A stretch of 34,073 nt of DNA from Planctomycetota bacterium (GTDB taxonomy: Bacteria > Planctomycetota > OFTM77): the NCBI GenBank assembly GCA_029260795.1, contig JAJDCO010000047.1, positions 1 to 34,073 on the forward strand, given 5' to 3'. Shown here piece by piece: positions 15,754-24,035 of this stretch; positions within the stretch are counted from its first letter, which is position 1; every line of letters starts with the position of its first letter. A program made the position numbers and the translations under genes. The notes beneath the pieces were generated by a model. It worked only from the letters and a program-made list of their open reading frames with translations. It ran no database searches and was not told the origin of the DNA.

Positions 15754-17055
15754 TCAATCCCCCGCGAGCTCTTCCTCGGCAGCTGCAAAGAGACGCCGCT
15801 CCCAGTCTCGGACCGCCTCTTGGGGGCCGAGCCGCTCGACGTCATCGAGAGTCAGGCGCACCGAGATGTCGGGCACCACGCCCGAGTCTTGGAGGCCGCG
15901 CCCCAAGACGTCGAGCAGGCGCACGGCGCTGAAGCGAAGTGTGCTGCCATCTCGGCCGACGAACTTCTTCACCCCCGCCTCGGCACCCGACGTTTGCTCG
16001 CCGATCACACGGGCACCGATCTCCCGCTGCAGCACGAGGGCGAGGTGCTCGGCGCCACTTCCGGTGAGGGCGCTGGTCAAGATCACGAGGGGTCCCGTGT
16101 AGCGCTCTCCGCGGGGAGACCAATCGCTGAACACGAAAGGGTCGACGGGAATGATTCCGAAGAAGGTCGTCGACGGCTTGACGCTCAAGGCGAAGCGAAC
16201 GGGGTTCTCGAGGAAGCGGCCCGCGATCGCACCGGTCAGGTCCCAGTCTCCCCCGAGGTTTCGTCGCAGGTCGAGAATCAGCCCCCGGCTGTCGGCGGCT
16301 TCGTTCAGAATGTCGTCGACCTGCGAGAGGTCGACTCGATCGTTGTCGAGGGTGCTGAGCTCAAGGAGAACGTAAGGCCCGTGCGACCGCACTTGAACCG
16401 CCATCAGCCCGCCCGGCGTCCATTCCGGCAACACCCCCGACGCGCCCCGCACGGTGTCGTTCTCGGGTCGGGGAATCGTGTGACGCGTCATGCTGCCGTC
16501 ATGCCATCGCAGATGCAGCTCCGCGTCCGAGCCCGGGCGGCCTCTCAACAGATTCGGCACCAGCGGCCAAAGCGCGGGAAAACCCTCGATGCGCACCACC
16601 TCGGCATAGGGAGCATTCGCCGGCACGAGCTCAGGACGCGACGGCGCCCAGCCGTCAGGCCAGCCGACCACGAAAGGACGCCCCCCGATCGGCATCAGGT
16701 AGAACCCGGGGACGTGGAGGAGCGAGGTGGCTGGACGGCCGTTCTCGATCAGGTTCTCCTCGGGCACGTCGAGGGACACGTGCAGGTCGTCGAGCTCGCT
16801 CAGCATCCCGGCCAGCAGATGATAGAAGTCGTTCGGTCGCTCCGAGAAGGGCGCGGTCGCTCGGTACTGCGATCGGATGTCGTCCCAGTCGAGGTTCCGG
16901 CGCTGGCGGAACACGTACTCCTCTTCGAGCACCTCGAGAAACTCGCCGATCTGAGCCAGTCGCTCCGCTTGAAGATCCGTGAGCGGCTCGAGGCCGAAGC
17001 ATCCGCTCAACAGGATCGACATCAGAACGATCACGAGTCCGATCTTCAGCCTCAT
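15754..17055 (-). CDS. S41-family peptidase-like lipoprotein
   Basis: 433 residues from ATG 17055, with GAGAGGA just upstream. MRLKIGLVIVLMSILLSGC is a lipoprotein signal with lipobox LSGC (C19). Residues ~25-95 hold a helical cap (LEVLEEEYVF, LAGMLSELDDLHV) as in tail-specific and tricorn-core proteases. Residues ~110-200 could be a degenerate PDZ-like segment. The S41 core has SRGLILDLRRNLGGD and the nucleophile loop SALTGSGAEHLALVLQ (S333). The usual dyad Lys (GxxxFGKG-type) is not obvious: the stretch reads GEQTSGAEAGVKKF, so the enzyme may use another residue or be inactive. It probably works in the periplasm. Neighbours suggest envelope maintenance, without a specific link. Confidence 0.75.
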   Translation of the reverse strand: MRLKIGLVIVLMSILLSGCFGLEPLTDLQAERLAQIGEFLEVLEEEYVFRQRRNLDWDDIRSQYRATAPFSERPNDFYHLLAGMLSELDDLHVSLDVPEENLIENGRPATSLLHVPGFYLMPIGGRPFVVGWPDGWAPSRPELVPANAPYAEVVRIEGFPALWPLVPNLLRGRPGSDAELHLRWHDGSMTRHTIPRPENDTVRGASGVLPEWTPGGLMAVQVRSHGPYVLLELSTLDNDRVDLSQVDDILNEAADSRGLILDLRRNLGGDWDLTGAIAGRFLENPVRFALSVKPSTTFFGIIPVDPFVFSDWSPRGERYTGPLVILTSALTGSGAEHLALVLQREIGARVIGEQTSGAEAGVKKFVGRDGSTLRFSAVRLLDVLGRGLQDSGVVPDISVRLTLDDVERLGPQEAVRDWERRLFAAAEEELAGD

Positions 17056-17395
17056 GTCCTCTCGCTGTATCGGAGGAGACGTCCCACGGCATCGACTGCG
17101 GCGACACCTCGTTTCGATTCTATCCCGAGCGGCCGCGCACGCAAAGAGGCGAGTCGTCGTCGGTGTCACTCCGTAGTCATCGACGAGCCGAATGGTGTCA
17201 CAGGCGCGTGACAGGAGACGACTACCGGAGCACACGAAAGCCAACGAATCCACGCAGGCCGAGGCCGGATCGCTCGCCGTGCACCGCATGCGAGAGGCTT
17301 CTCGACGCCCAGCCGTGAGGCGGTCCGCTCTGGCACGCTTCCTGCCAAGCCACTCGGTTCGATCGGTCCTCCTCTGCAATCCCCGGTGAGTTGCC
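17056..17395. other. Divergent promoter region, S41 lipoprotein / Nfn fusion
   Basis: 340 bp between divergent starts. I see no gene. The region holds a perfect dyad at 17196-17213 and a further TGTCAC half-site at 17164-17169. A GGTGAG sequence lies 5-6 nt before the ATG at 17396. I could not pick out confident -35/-10 boxes in this GC-rich stretch. Confidence 0.5.
17196..17213. promoter_or_regulatory. Perfect dyad TGTCAC-N6-GTGACA, candidate operator
   Basis: TGTCAC (17196-17201) and GTGACA (17208-17213) form an exact inverted repeat with a 6-nt spacer. An extra TGTCAC half-site lies 32 nt to the left. Spacing and half-sites resemble CRP/FNR-superfamily operators (CRP TGTGA-N6-TCACA; CooA-like TGTCA-N6-YGACA). 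It sits 183 bp upstream of the redox fusion gene and about 140 bp upstream of the S41 gene. Redox or gas-dependent control is an inference. Confidence 0.45.
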
Positions 17396-20332
17396 ATGTT
17401 TCGAATCCTCGATCAGCAGGTCATCTCCGAGCATCTCTCGATTTGGACATTCGCCGCGGCGGAGATCGCTCGTGCGGCGCGCGCCGGGCAGTTCGTCATC
17501 TTGCGGCTCGACGAGAACGGAGAACGGCTGCCGTTCACGCTCTGCGACTGGGATGTCGAGCAGGGCACCATCACTTTGGTGATCGCCGAGCGCGGCCGCT
17601 CGACGCAGGAGATGCGGCAGCGTTTTCGAGTCGGTGACGTGATCCGCGACTTGAGCGGCCCGCTCGGACGCCCCAGCCTCATCGATCACTTTGGGGAGGT
17701 GCTGCTCGTCGGTGAAGGGGCTGCGGCGGGAGGGCTCTTGCCGCAGGCGCGCGCCTTGAGAGCACGAGGCAACGGCGTCCGAATGCTGTTGGGCTTCGAT
17801 CGCGCCCGAGACGTCTTCTGGGAGGAGCGCTTGCGCGCCCTGAGCGACGAGGTGACGATCACCACCCGCGACGGTGAGCGTGGGCTCGCCATCCCCCTCG
17901 ACGAGGCACTGGCGGGCCGCCTCGAGATCGACCGTCCCGACCGCGTCATCGTCCTCGGAGGTAATCACACCTTGCGCGCTTGCGCCGAGCGTACGCGTGC
18001 GTTCGACCTCCCGACTATCGTCAGCCTGAAGACGATCATGGTCGACGGCGCCGGGCAGTGTGGCTCGTGTCGCGTTCGAGTCGGAGACGAAACGCGCTTC
18101 GCTTGCCTCGAGGGGCCCGAGTTCGATGCTCACGCGATCGATTTCGAGGAGCTCGAGCAGCGCCAGCATCGCTTCGCCTCCCAAGAGGCGACAGCGTCCG
18201 AGGAGCTCGAGAGGCGCTGCCGAATGAAGACGATGCTCTTCGAGGAGGACCGTCACCACATCCACAAGATCCGCGAGGTCGCGCCGCGGGCGTATCGGCC
18301 AGTCGAGCGCCCGGTTCGCGAGCGCCTGAACGACTTCGCCGAGGTCGAGTCGACCTATCGCTGGGCCGATGCTCTGGCCGAGGCACAACGCTGCCTTCAG
18401 TGTGCGCGACCGAGCTGCGTGAGCGGATGCCCAGCCGGTGTCGACATCCCCGGCTTCATTCGACACCTCCTCGTGTGCAATGTGGATGCGGCGCGCGACA
18501 CGATCCAGGAGGCCCATCCCTTCCCGGCCATCTGCGGTCGGGTCTGCCCGCAAGAGAGCCAGTGCGAGGCCCACTGCATCGTGGGTCGCAAGGTCGACCC
18601 GGTCGCGATCGGTCGACTCGAGCGCTTCGTCGGCGACACCGCGCCCGCTCGACGGTCTCGAGTGACCGAGCAGCCCGGACGCGTCGCGATCGTCGGTGCG
18701 GGACCCGCCGGCCTCGCGTGCGCGGAAGATCTCGCGCGCCGCGGCTTCGATGTCACGGTCTTCGAGGCTCTGCACGCAGCCGGCGGGCTGCTGCGCACCG
18801 GCATCCCCTCCTTCGTGATGCCCCCCACCATCCTGGAACGCGAGATCGAGTCCCTGCGCGCCCTCGGTGCCGAGATCCGTCTCAACACCGTCATCGGCCG
18901 CACTCGGACCATTCCACAGCTCCTTCAGGCGGACGGATTCGACGCCGTGTTCGTCGGGGCCGGGGCGAGCCATCCCGTGCTGCCCGGCATTCCGGGAGAG
19001 AACGCGAGACAGGTCTACACGGCGAACGAGCTCCTCACGCGCGTCAACTTGATGGGAAGTGACGAGTTTCCGTTTCGCGGGACGCCGCTGGTGCTCGGCG
19101 AGGCGGTGGTGATCCTCGGCGGCGGCAACACGGCCATCGATTGCGCACGGGTTGCGCGGCGCCTCGGCGTGCCGACCGTCTACTGTGTCTATCGACGCAG
19201 TCGCAAGGAGGCGCCCGCACGACCGGTCGAGTTAGAACGAGCGCACGACGAGGGGATCCAGTTCCGCTGGCTGGAGAGCCCCGATCAGATTCTCACCACC
19301 GAGAGCGGAGACGTGGCCGGTATCCGATTGCTCCCGATGCGCCTCGGAGAGCCCGACCCACGTGGGCGTCGGCGCCCGCTCCCGAGCGGAGATTCGCCTC
19401 GAACGTTGACCTGCAGTGCGGTGATCCTCGCGCTCGGATCTCGCGGTCACACACTCTGGCACGAGGCGATCCCTGGCCTGGCGATTCGAGAGCCCGGACG
19501 ACCGATCGTCGATGCCGCAACCCAAGCCACCTCGTGGCCGGGTCTCTTCGCTGGAGGTGATGCCGCTACCGGCCCGGCGACCGTGGTGCGCGCGCTGGCA
19601 GCCGGCCGGAGAGCGGCGGCGGGCATCGCCGATTGGCTCGAGCGTCGTACCTGGCCGCCGACGGCGCCCGAGTCTGCCGTCTCGTCCCGCAACGCGAGCC
19701 CCGAGCCCACCTGCGAGCGCTGCGGTCGTCCTCGGCTCGAAGACGAGGAGGCCTGGTGCTGCGGTGACACGGAGCTCGGCTGGCGCTGTCTCGGCTGCGG
19801 AAAGCGCAGCGAGGGATTCGCCTTCCCGTACGGCTTCTGTCCCAGCTGCGGCGGAGAGCTCGAGCTCCTGGAGGCGAAGACCGGTCTGACCGAAGCGGGC
19901 GATGCCATTCGTGAAGCACTCGAGCTCGGGCTGGGAGCGGTTGCTTTCTTCGAGCAAGCGGCTCGCGAGACAGGCGACCTCACGGTGCGCATGCTGCTGG
20001 AGCGCCTCGCCGATCGCGAGCGGCGCCACGTGGCGACCCTCGAGCGGCGCTACCACGTGTCGGCGGTTGAAGCAGCGCCGATCTCGACGGAACGAGTTGC
20101 CCTCCATGCGGGCGTCGCACCACCCGACGGCGATGCCGCCGCACTCCTCGAGCTCGCCATTCGCCTCGAGATCGAGGCGCGCGATCACTTTCGGCATCGC
20201 AGCACCGAGCATCCGGACGCTTCGGCGACGGCCGTGCTCTACCGCGAGCTCGCCGCCGAGGAGCAGGATCACGTTCACCAGCTCGAGACGGAGCTCGCAC
20301 GCCTGCGAGAGGGACAGCCGGGTCTTTGGTGA
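17396..20332 (+). CDS. NfnA-NfnB (SudB-SudA) fusion with zinc ribbon and rubrerythrin-like domain
   Basis: 978 residues with four modules. (1) ~1-300: a ferredoxin-NADP reductase-like NfnA/SudB subunit with its [2Fe-2S] set D217, C222, C225, C237 (VDGAGQCGSCRVRVG). (2) ~305-750: an NfnB/SudA/GltD-like subunit. Its cluster cysteines are C333, C336, C341, C345 and C380, C384, C390, C394. It has FAD motif VGAGPAGLACAE (~434), NADPH motif LGGGNTAIDCARVARR (~574) and FAD-closing GLFAGGDAATGPATV. (3) ~770-820: four CxxC-like pairs (C773/776, C788/789, C798/801, C815/818), a zinc ribbon or rubredoxin-like module. (4) ~835-970: a ferritin-like four-helix bundle with E853, E875-x-x-H878, E927 and E956-x-x-H959, a complete diiron ligand set. 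Family members bifurcate electrons between NADPH, NAD and ferredoxin, or reduce sulfur. The diiron end suggests peroxide or O2 reduction fed internally (inference). Confidence 0.88.
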   Translation: MFRILDQQVISEHLSIWTFAAAEIARAARAGQFVILRLDENGERLPFTLCDWDVEQGTITLVIAERGRSTQEMRQRFRVGDVIRDLSGPLGRPSLIDHFGEVLLVGEGAAAGGLLPQARALRARGNGVRMLLGFDRARDVFWEERLRALSDEVTITTRDGERGLAIPLDEALAGRLEIDRPDRVIVLGGNHTLRACAERTRAFDLPTIVSLKTIMVDGAGQCGSCRVRVGDETRFACLEGPEFDAHAIDFEELEQRQHRFASQEATASEELERRCRMKTMLFEEDRHHIHKIREVAPRAYRPVERPVRERLNDFAEVESTYRWADALAEAQRCLQCARPSCVSGCPAGVDIPGFIRHLLVCNVDAARDTIQEAHPFPAICGRVCPQESQCEAHCIVGRKVDPVAIGRLERFVGDTAPARRSRVTEQPGRVAIVGAGPAGLACAEDLARRGFDVTVFEALHAAGGLLRTGIPSFVMPPTILEREIESLRALGAEIRLNTVIGRTRTIPQLLQADGFDAVFVGAGASHPVLPGIPGENARQVYTANELLTRVNLMGSDEFPFRGTPLVLGEAVVILGGGNTAIDCARVARRLGVPTVYCVYRRSRKEAPARPVELERAHDEGIQFRWLESPDQILTTESGDVAGIRLLPMRLGEPDPRGRRRPLPSGDSPRTLTCSAVILALGSRGHTLWHEAIPGLAIREPGRPIVDAATQATSWPGLFAGGDAATGPATVVRALAAGRRAAAGIADWLERRTWPPTAPESAVSSRNASPEPTCERCGRPRLEDEEAWCCGDTELGWRCLGCGKRSEGFAFPYGFCPSCGGELELLEAKTGLTEAGDAIREALELGLGAVAFFEQAARETGDLTVRMLLERLADRERRHVATLERRYHVSAVEAAPISTERVALHAGVAPPDGDAAALLELAIRLEIEARDHFRHRSTEHPDASATAVLYRELAAEEQDHVHQLETELARLREGQPGLW

Positions 20333-20352
20333 GCGAAGGCGACTCTTCGCTC
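20331..20352 (+). terminator. Hairpin at the 3' end of the Nfn fusion gene
   Basis: GAGCGAAG (20331-20338) and CTTCGCTC (20345-20352) make a perfect 8-bp stem with a 6-nt loop. The stem begins within the stop codon of the fusion gene. No T-run follows. It lies between convergent gene ends 57 bp apart and may serve as a bidirectional transcription stop. Confidence 0.45.
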
Positions 20353-20389
20353 GAGACGTCCCCTTCGATGGCGCGTGAGCCCCGTTCGG

Positions 20390-21493
20390 TCAATTGGTCG
20401 CGAAGTCGATCGGCGGGCCGGCTTCGGGCTCGTGTCGCCGGTAATCCACACCGACGAGCTGGCACAAGGTCGCGGCGATCTGAGAGGTTCGGATCGTCGC
20501 CGTGTCTCGCCATTCGCCGCGCCGGGCGAGATCGGGGCTGACGAAGGCAATCCAGACGTTCTGCGCGCCTTCGGTCTTGGAGCCGTGGTCGGTCCAGTCA
20601 GAGGCGGTGTTCCCGCGGCCATGGTCGGTCGTCATCAGGATCGTCGTCTTGCCGCGGTAGCGCTGGTCAGACTCGAGGAACTTCCAAAGCTGCTCGAGAT
20701 AGCGATCGGTGCGCTCGAGGGCACCGAGCACTCGGTCGTATCGATCGTCGTGCGCCCAGTCGTCGGTCTCCCCGAGGGCGAGGTACAGCACGCGCGGTGC
20801 ATGACTTCGGAGATGGGCGAGGGCGAATCGAAACGTGTAGAGATCGTGCCGCACGGAGTCCCAGGGGGTCGGCGTCTCGAACTGCCAACGCGACAGCGCC
20901 TGGACCTCGGCATCGGGGTGCTCGTAGGCCTCGAAGCCGGAGTTGCTGGTGATCGATCCCGGCTCGTGCTCGACGATCCAATCGAAGACGTCCCACGACG
21001 CGAAGGCGGCCACCTGAGCCCTCGAGAGCTCGAGCTCACGCTTGAGCACCTCGAGGACGGTCGGGTTCGGATTCTGCTTCTTGGAGTTGGAGTCGATGAC
21101 CGAATCGCGAGCGACGCCGGTGAGGATCTCCGAGTAGCCCGGGTAGGAGAACCGATGGCTATTGGAGAGCAAAGCGCGGCTGCCGAGTCTGGCGTTGCCG
21201 GCAATCGAGCCCTGCTCGCGCATCAGCACCTTCCAGAAGAACGGCATGAGCTTGGCGCGACGCTCTTCGGGAGTCTCCGCCCAGTAGCGCCGGTACAACG
21301 CGTGATCCTCGAGCTTTTCGCCGTCGCGCAGGCGTGCGCGCAGGATCTCGACGTCGAGGCCCCCGAAGATCTCCTGGGTGCGAGCGCCATCGAGTGTGAT
21401 CAGAATCACGTTGCGCGTGTTGCCTTCCACGGTGCTCGCCTGCAGGGCGTCACCGTCGATGGACAGAATCAGCGCGAGCCAGAGCGTCATCAT
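20390..21493 (-). CDS. Alkaline-phosphatase-superfamily (type I phosphodiesterase-like) exported protein
   Basis: 367 residues. ATG 21493 was chosen because MMTLWLALILSIDGDALQA gives a signal peptide; the frame extends upstream without clear homology. The metal-site strand is NVILITLDGARTQEIFGG (D35). The nucleophile region is SYPGYSEILTG (S116 aligned with the Thr of nucleotide pyrophosphatase-type TFPNHxSxxTG). Later metal ligands are in GETDDWAHDDRYD and TTDHGRG. These features place it with type I phosphodiesterase/AP-like enzymes rather than sulfatases. It probably hydrolyses phosphate esters in the periplasm; the substrate is unknown. It is followed at the other end by the NTF2-like gene's stop only 35 bp away on the same strand, so the two may be co-transcribed. 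Confidence 0.75.
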   Translation of the reverse strand: MMTLWLALILSIDGDALQASTVEGNTRNVILITLDGARTQEIFGGLDVEILRARLRDGEKLEDHALYRRYWAETPEERRAKLMPFFWKVLMREQGSIAGNARLGSRALLSNSHRFSYPGYSEILTGVARDSVIDSNSKKQNPNPTVLEVLKRELELSRAQVAAFASWDVFDWIVEHEPGSITSNSGFEAYEHPDAEVQALSRWQFETPTPWDSVRHDLYTFRFALAHLRSHAPRVLYLALGETDDWAHDDRYDRVLGALERTDRYLEQLWKFLESDQRYRGKTTILMTTDHGRGNTASDWTDHGSKTEGAQNVWIAFVSPDLARRGEWRDTATIRTSQIAATLCQLVGVDYRRHEPEAGPPIDFATN

Positions 21494-21528
21494 CACGGGA
21501 GCGGTTCCTCGGTGGTGGTTCGATTCGT

Positions 21529-22020
21529 TTAGTCGACGACCTTCTGGACGCGATCCGTGCCAGGGATGACGGAGGCGTGCTCGAGCGAGATCCGCCAGCC
21601 GTCGCCTTCTCGGACGAGAACGAAGGTCGCCCTCACCGCGAGCTTCCAGCGCGTCTCGTCTGCTCGCAGCTGCGACTTCGCATGCAGCTTGCCCGTGGCC
21701 CACGCGACGGATCCGCGCCGCCGGACCTCGAGACCCTCGAACCGCACCTCCAAGAAGTCGACCTCCTGGCACGCCTGAACGTACATGCTGCGGATGTCGC
21801 GGGGACCGCGGTACTCAGCACCCAATGAGCTGATCACCAAGGCCTCGGGAGAGCCTTCGTACAGGTGAATGACTCGATCGACATCCTCGCTCTCGATGGC
21901 GCGGCACCAGCTGGTGAGGAATGCGCGGGCGTCCTCGGCGGCGCGGGGCTCGACATCCTGCTGCGGAACGGCTCCCAGCAGGCCGAGCGCGAGAATCGGG
22001 ATCCAGGGGCGAAGGTTCAT
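21529..22020 (-). CDS. Exported NTF2-like (SnoaL/DUF4440-type) protein
   Basis: 163 residues. MNLRPWIPILALGLLGAVPQ is a signal peptide, and GGAGAG lies upstream of ATG 22020. The body begins with the typical helix of NTF2-like proteins (ARAFLTSWCRAIESEDVDRV), followed by LYEGSPEALVI, YRGPRDIRSMYV and alternating beta strands (SVAWATGKLHAKS, RATFVLVREGDGWRISLEHAS). It ends as SnoaL/DUF4440 domains do. Such domains bind small ligands or act as isomerases or hydrolases; no function is established here. It lies 35 bp upstream of the phosphodiesterase-like gene on the same strand. Confidence 0.75.
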   Translation of the reverse strand: MNLRPWIPILALGLLGAVPQQDVEPRAAEDARAFLTSWCRAIESEDVDRVIHLYEGSPEALVISSLGAEYRGPRDIRSMYVQACQEVDFLEVRFEGLEVRRRGSVAWATGKLHAKSQLRADETRWKLAVRATFVLVREGDGWRISLEHASVIPGTDRVQKVVD

Positions 22021-22226
22021 GATGTCTCTCCGAAAATGACTGCGCCGGGATTCGATCGGCCGTCACGACGAGCTTCGCGCATGTCGGGGCCCGAAGTCTA
22101 CACAGTTCGCTATCCCAGTGTCGGAGTGTGGGTCTTTCCACCGCGCGACGAGCGGGTCGGCCGGATGCGCCGCGATGCCGACAGTCAACCACTCGATGCT
22201 CATGGCGGGTTCGCGACGGTCGCGGC

Positions 22227-22589
22227 TCAGGAGCTGACGGCGTGCGCCTGCAGGTCCTCGAGATCGACGAACTCGAGGGTAGAGACGTGCGTCGCTTCCA
22301 AGACGACCTGCGGCGCTCGCCCGACCTCGAATGCCTCTTTCCACCGCGTGACGCAAAGGCACCAGCGGTCGCCGGCTTTCAGGCCGGGGAACTCCCACTC
22401 CGGATGCGGCGTGCTGAGATCGTTGCCGCACTCTTTGGAGAACGCCAGAAACTCGTCGGTCATCTCGGCGCAGACCAGGTGCAGCCCGACGTCGCCGCGT
22501 CCGGTGTTGCAGCAGCCGTCTCGAAGGAAGCCCGTGAGGGGAGAGCGGCTGCAGGTCGCGAGCTTTTGACCCAGGACGTTCTTCGCCAT
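22227..22589 (-). CDS. DUF2237 family protein
   Basis: 120 residues from ATG 22589; longer in-frame starts read into the upstream spacer. The pattern KNVLGQKLATCSRSPLTGF, DGCCNTGRGDVGLH, CAEMTDEFLAFSKECGNDL, PEWEFPGLKAGDRWCLC and the VVLEATHVSTLEF end match DUF2237 over its full usual length. The family is widespread in bacteria and has several invariant cysteines (seen here in CSRS, CC, C, C, CLC), but no established activity. It lies downstream of the RRM gene on the same strand, separated by a hairpin terminator. Confidence 0.85.
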   Translation of the reverse strand: MAKNVLGQKLATCSRSPLTGFLRDGCCNTGRGDVGLHLVCAEMTDEFLAFSKECGNDLSTPHPEWEFPGLKAGDRWCLCVTRWKEAFEVGRAPQVVLEATHVSTLEFVDLEDLQAHAVSS

Positions 22590-22669
22590 GTTGAGACTCG
22601 GTCCTCGTGAGAGTGGGGAATGACAGGTCGTCGGTCGACGGGTCCGGCCGCTAGGAGGCTTCTTTAGAA

Positions 22670-22707
22670 GAAGCCGGGCGATCACGTGGACGTGACCACC
22701 CGGCTTC
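22670..22707 (-). terminator. Intrinsic-type terminator after the RRM gene
   Basis: GAAGCCGGG (22670-22678) and CCCGGCTTC (22699-22707) form a 9-bp stem. An inner TCACG/CGTGA stem (22682-22686/22691-22695) extends it. On the minus strand the stem is followed by TTCTTCT. It lies 46 nt after the RRM stop in its direction of transcription. Confidence 0.65.
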
Positions 22708-22752
22708 GTCGAATGCGATCGGGTGAGCCTCGGCCCACCTCCAAGGGCGGTT

Positions 22753-23061
22753 TTACCAGCGGCCGCCGCCGCCGCCACCACCGCCACCTCCGTCGCCGCC
22801 ACCACCTCGCGGACTGCGCTCACGTGCTTCGTTGACCGTCAGACGACGGCCATCGAAGTCCTGACCATTCAATGCTGTGATCGATTCCTGAGCCGCGTTC
22901 GCGTCGTCCATGTCCACGAAGCCGAAGCCCCGGGGACGGCCGGTGTCGCGATCGGTGATCAGATTGACGGAGTTGACCGGGCCGTACTGCTCGAAGAGCG
23001 AGCGGACGGAGTCCTCGGTCGCGGAGAACGGAAGATTCCCGACGTAGAGTCGCTGAGACAT
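22753..23061 (-). CDS. Glycine-rich RRM RNA-binding protein
   Basis: 102 residues from ATG 23061, with GGAG about 11 nt upstream. A single RNA-recognition motif fills residues 3-80, with RNP2 LYVGNLPF at the start and RNP1 RGFGFVDM in the middle. After it comes a short Arg/Gly tail containing a run of about ten glycines. Bacterial proteins of this type resemble the cyanobacterial Rbp proteins; they bind single-stranded RNA and are often cold- or stress-induced. The 5' side is a long spacer, which could carry a regulated leader. A hairpin terminator follows the gene. Confidence 0.9.
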   Translation of the reverse strand: MSQRLYVGNLPFSATEDSVRSLFEQYGPVNSVNLITDRDTGRPRGFGFVDMDDANAAQESITALNGQDFDGRRLTVNEARERSPRGGGGDGGGGGGGGGGRW

Positions 23062-23850
23062 TCTGGTCTGCTCCTGCAGGTCCGTTGGCTCGCTTCGAGA
23101 TCGGTGCGATTCCTCGAAGCGATCGAGAAGACAGTGGGAGACCGACCGCAAAGGCCAGCGCCCCACGAGAATTGTGGCTCGTCATTCCTCGCCGCGGCGA
23201 GTCGAGTGCAGAGATCATCCTCGAGTCCAAGACGGGCCACGCCTGCACGTTGCAAGGCCACCGCCGAGATCGGCGGGAACATCAACGAATCGGATCGCTC
23301 TGGATCAGGAATTCTCGGTCGCGCACCGACGACCGGTTGCCGGAGGAGAGTGATCGGCAGGAAGTTCTCGGAGGACGAAGCCATGTGATCGTTCGAACGG
23401 TGCTCGTGTGTCACGGCACCCGTCCGCTCATGAAGCCAGCAGCGCCACCTCGCCGGAGTCGCTGCCTCGAGCAGGAAAGAGGATCGCCGAAGCCACACGA
23501 TCTTGGACCGCACTAGCCCTTCGGACAACCCCCGATCCCTTCGGTGCCCACGAACGTCTCCGAAGAGCCGCCCGCGGCAGTTCGATGGTATCGAGGCCAC
23601 ACTCAATTGTCACGCCCCTGTGAAGACCCGATTCGTGCGAGGCGGGCGACGCCACTTTCTCCGACTCGGCTCAATCGCTCGGTAATCGCCCTCCTCCGGG
23701 GCCCGACTCAACCAGGCAAGAGCGTCAACATGAGGTGCCTCCCTGGTCTCGTGGTTCCGTGGTGGAGCCGCGTCCGCTGAGCCATCGTGTCCACCGTCGA
23801 TCTCGCTGGTCGAGGCCACGAAAAAGATGCGTCAAGGCGCCGACGACTCA
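23062..23850. other. Long intergenic spacer upstream of the RRM gene
   Basis: About 790 bp with visibly lower and patchier GC than neighbouring genes. Several short open frames exist on both strands, but none has a recognisable family, a clear ribosome site and coding-like composition together. It probably contains the RRM promoter and leader. I see no strong terminator or tRNA. Confidence 0.4.
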
Positions 23851-24035
23851 ATTCGGAGGGCGGACTTCAGTCCGCTGGTCACGCGCCACCGAGGCAGCGG
23901 ACGCTACCGAATTCGGAGGGCGGACTTCAGTCCGCTGGAAGGTCGAACGACTCGGTCGGCGTCGTCGGAACCGGCAAGATCGTCAGCGACGCGACGACCG
24001 GGCTGAAGCCTGGCCTCCGAAATGGCCTGGCCTCC
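23851..24035. repeat. Palindromic repeat cluster R1
   Basis: Two copies of GCGGACTTCAGTCCGC (23860-23875 and 23920-23935), each preceded by GAATTCGGAG or ATTCGGAG and followed by CTGG. Then comes a spacer related to that of cluster R2 (GGAACCGGC-AGATCG, GCGACGCGACGACCG), the second palindrome type GGCTGAAGCC (24001-24010), and a doubled TGGCCTGGCCTCC-like stretch. The cluster ends directly at the stop codon of the SWIM gene (24036-24038). Confidence 0.8.

Noticed and set aside
17222..18973. Minus-strand open frame of 583 codons opposite the Nfn fusion
   Set aside because: It is a shadow of a well-supported flavoprotein; no family motif or ribosome site fits.
22959..23606. Minus-strand frame of 215 codons overlapping the RRM gene and its leader
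   Set aside because: It runs through the RRM gene in another frame and shows no family pattern.
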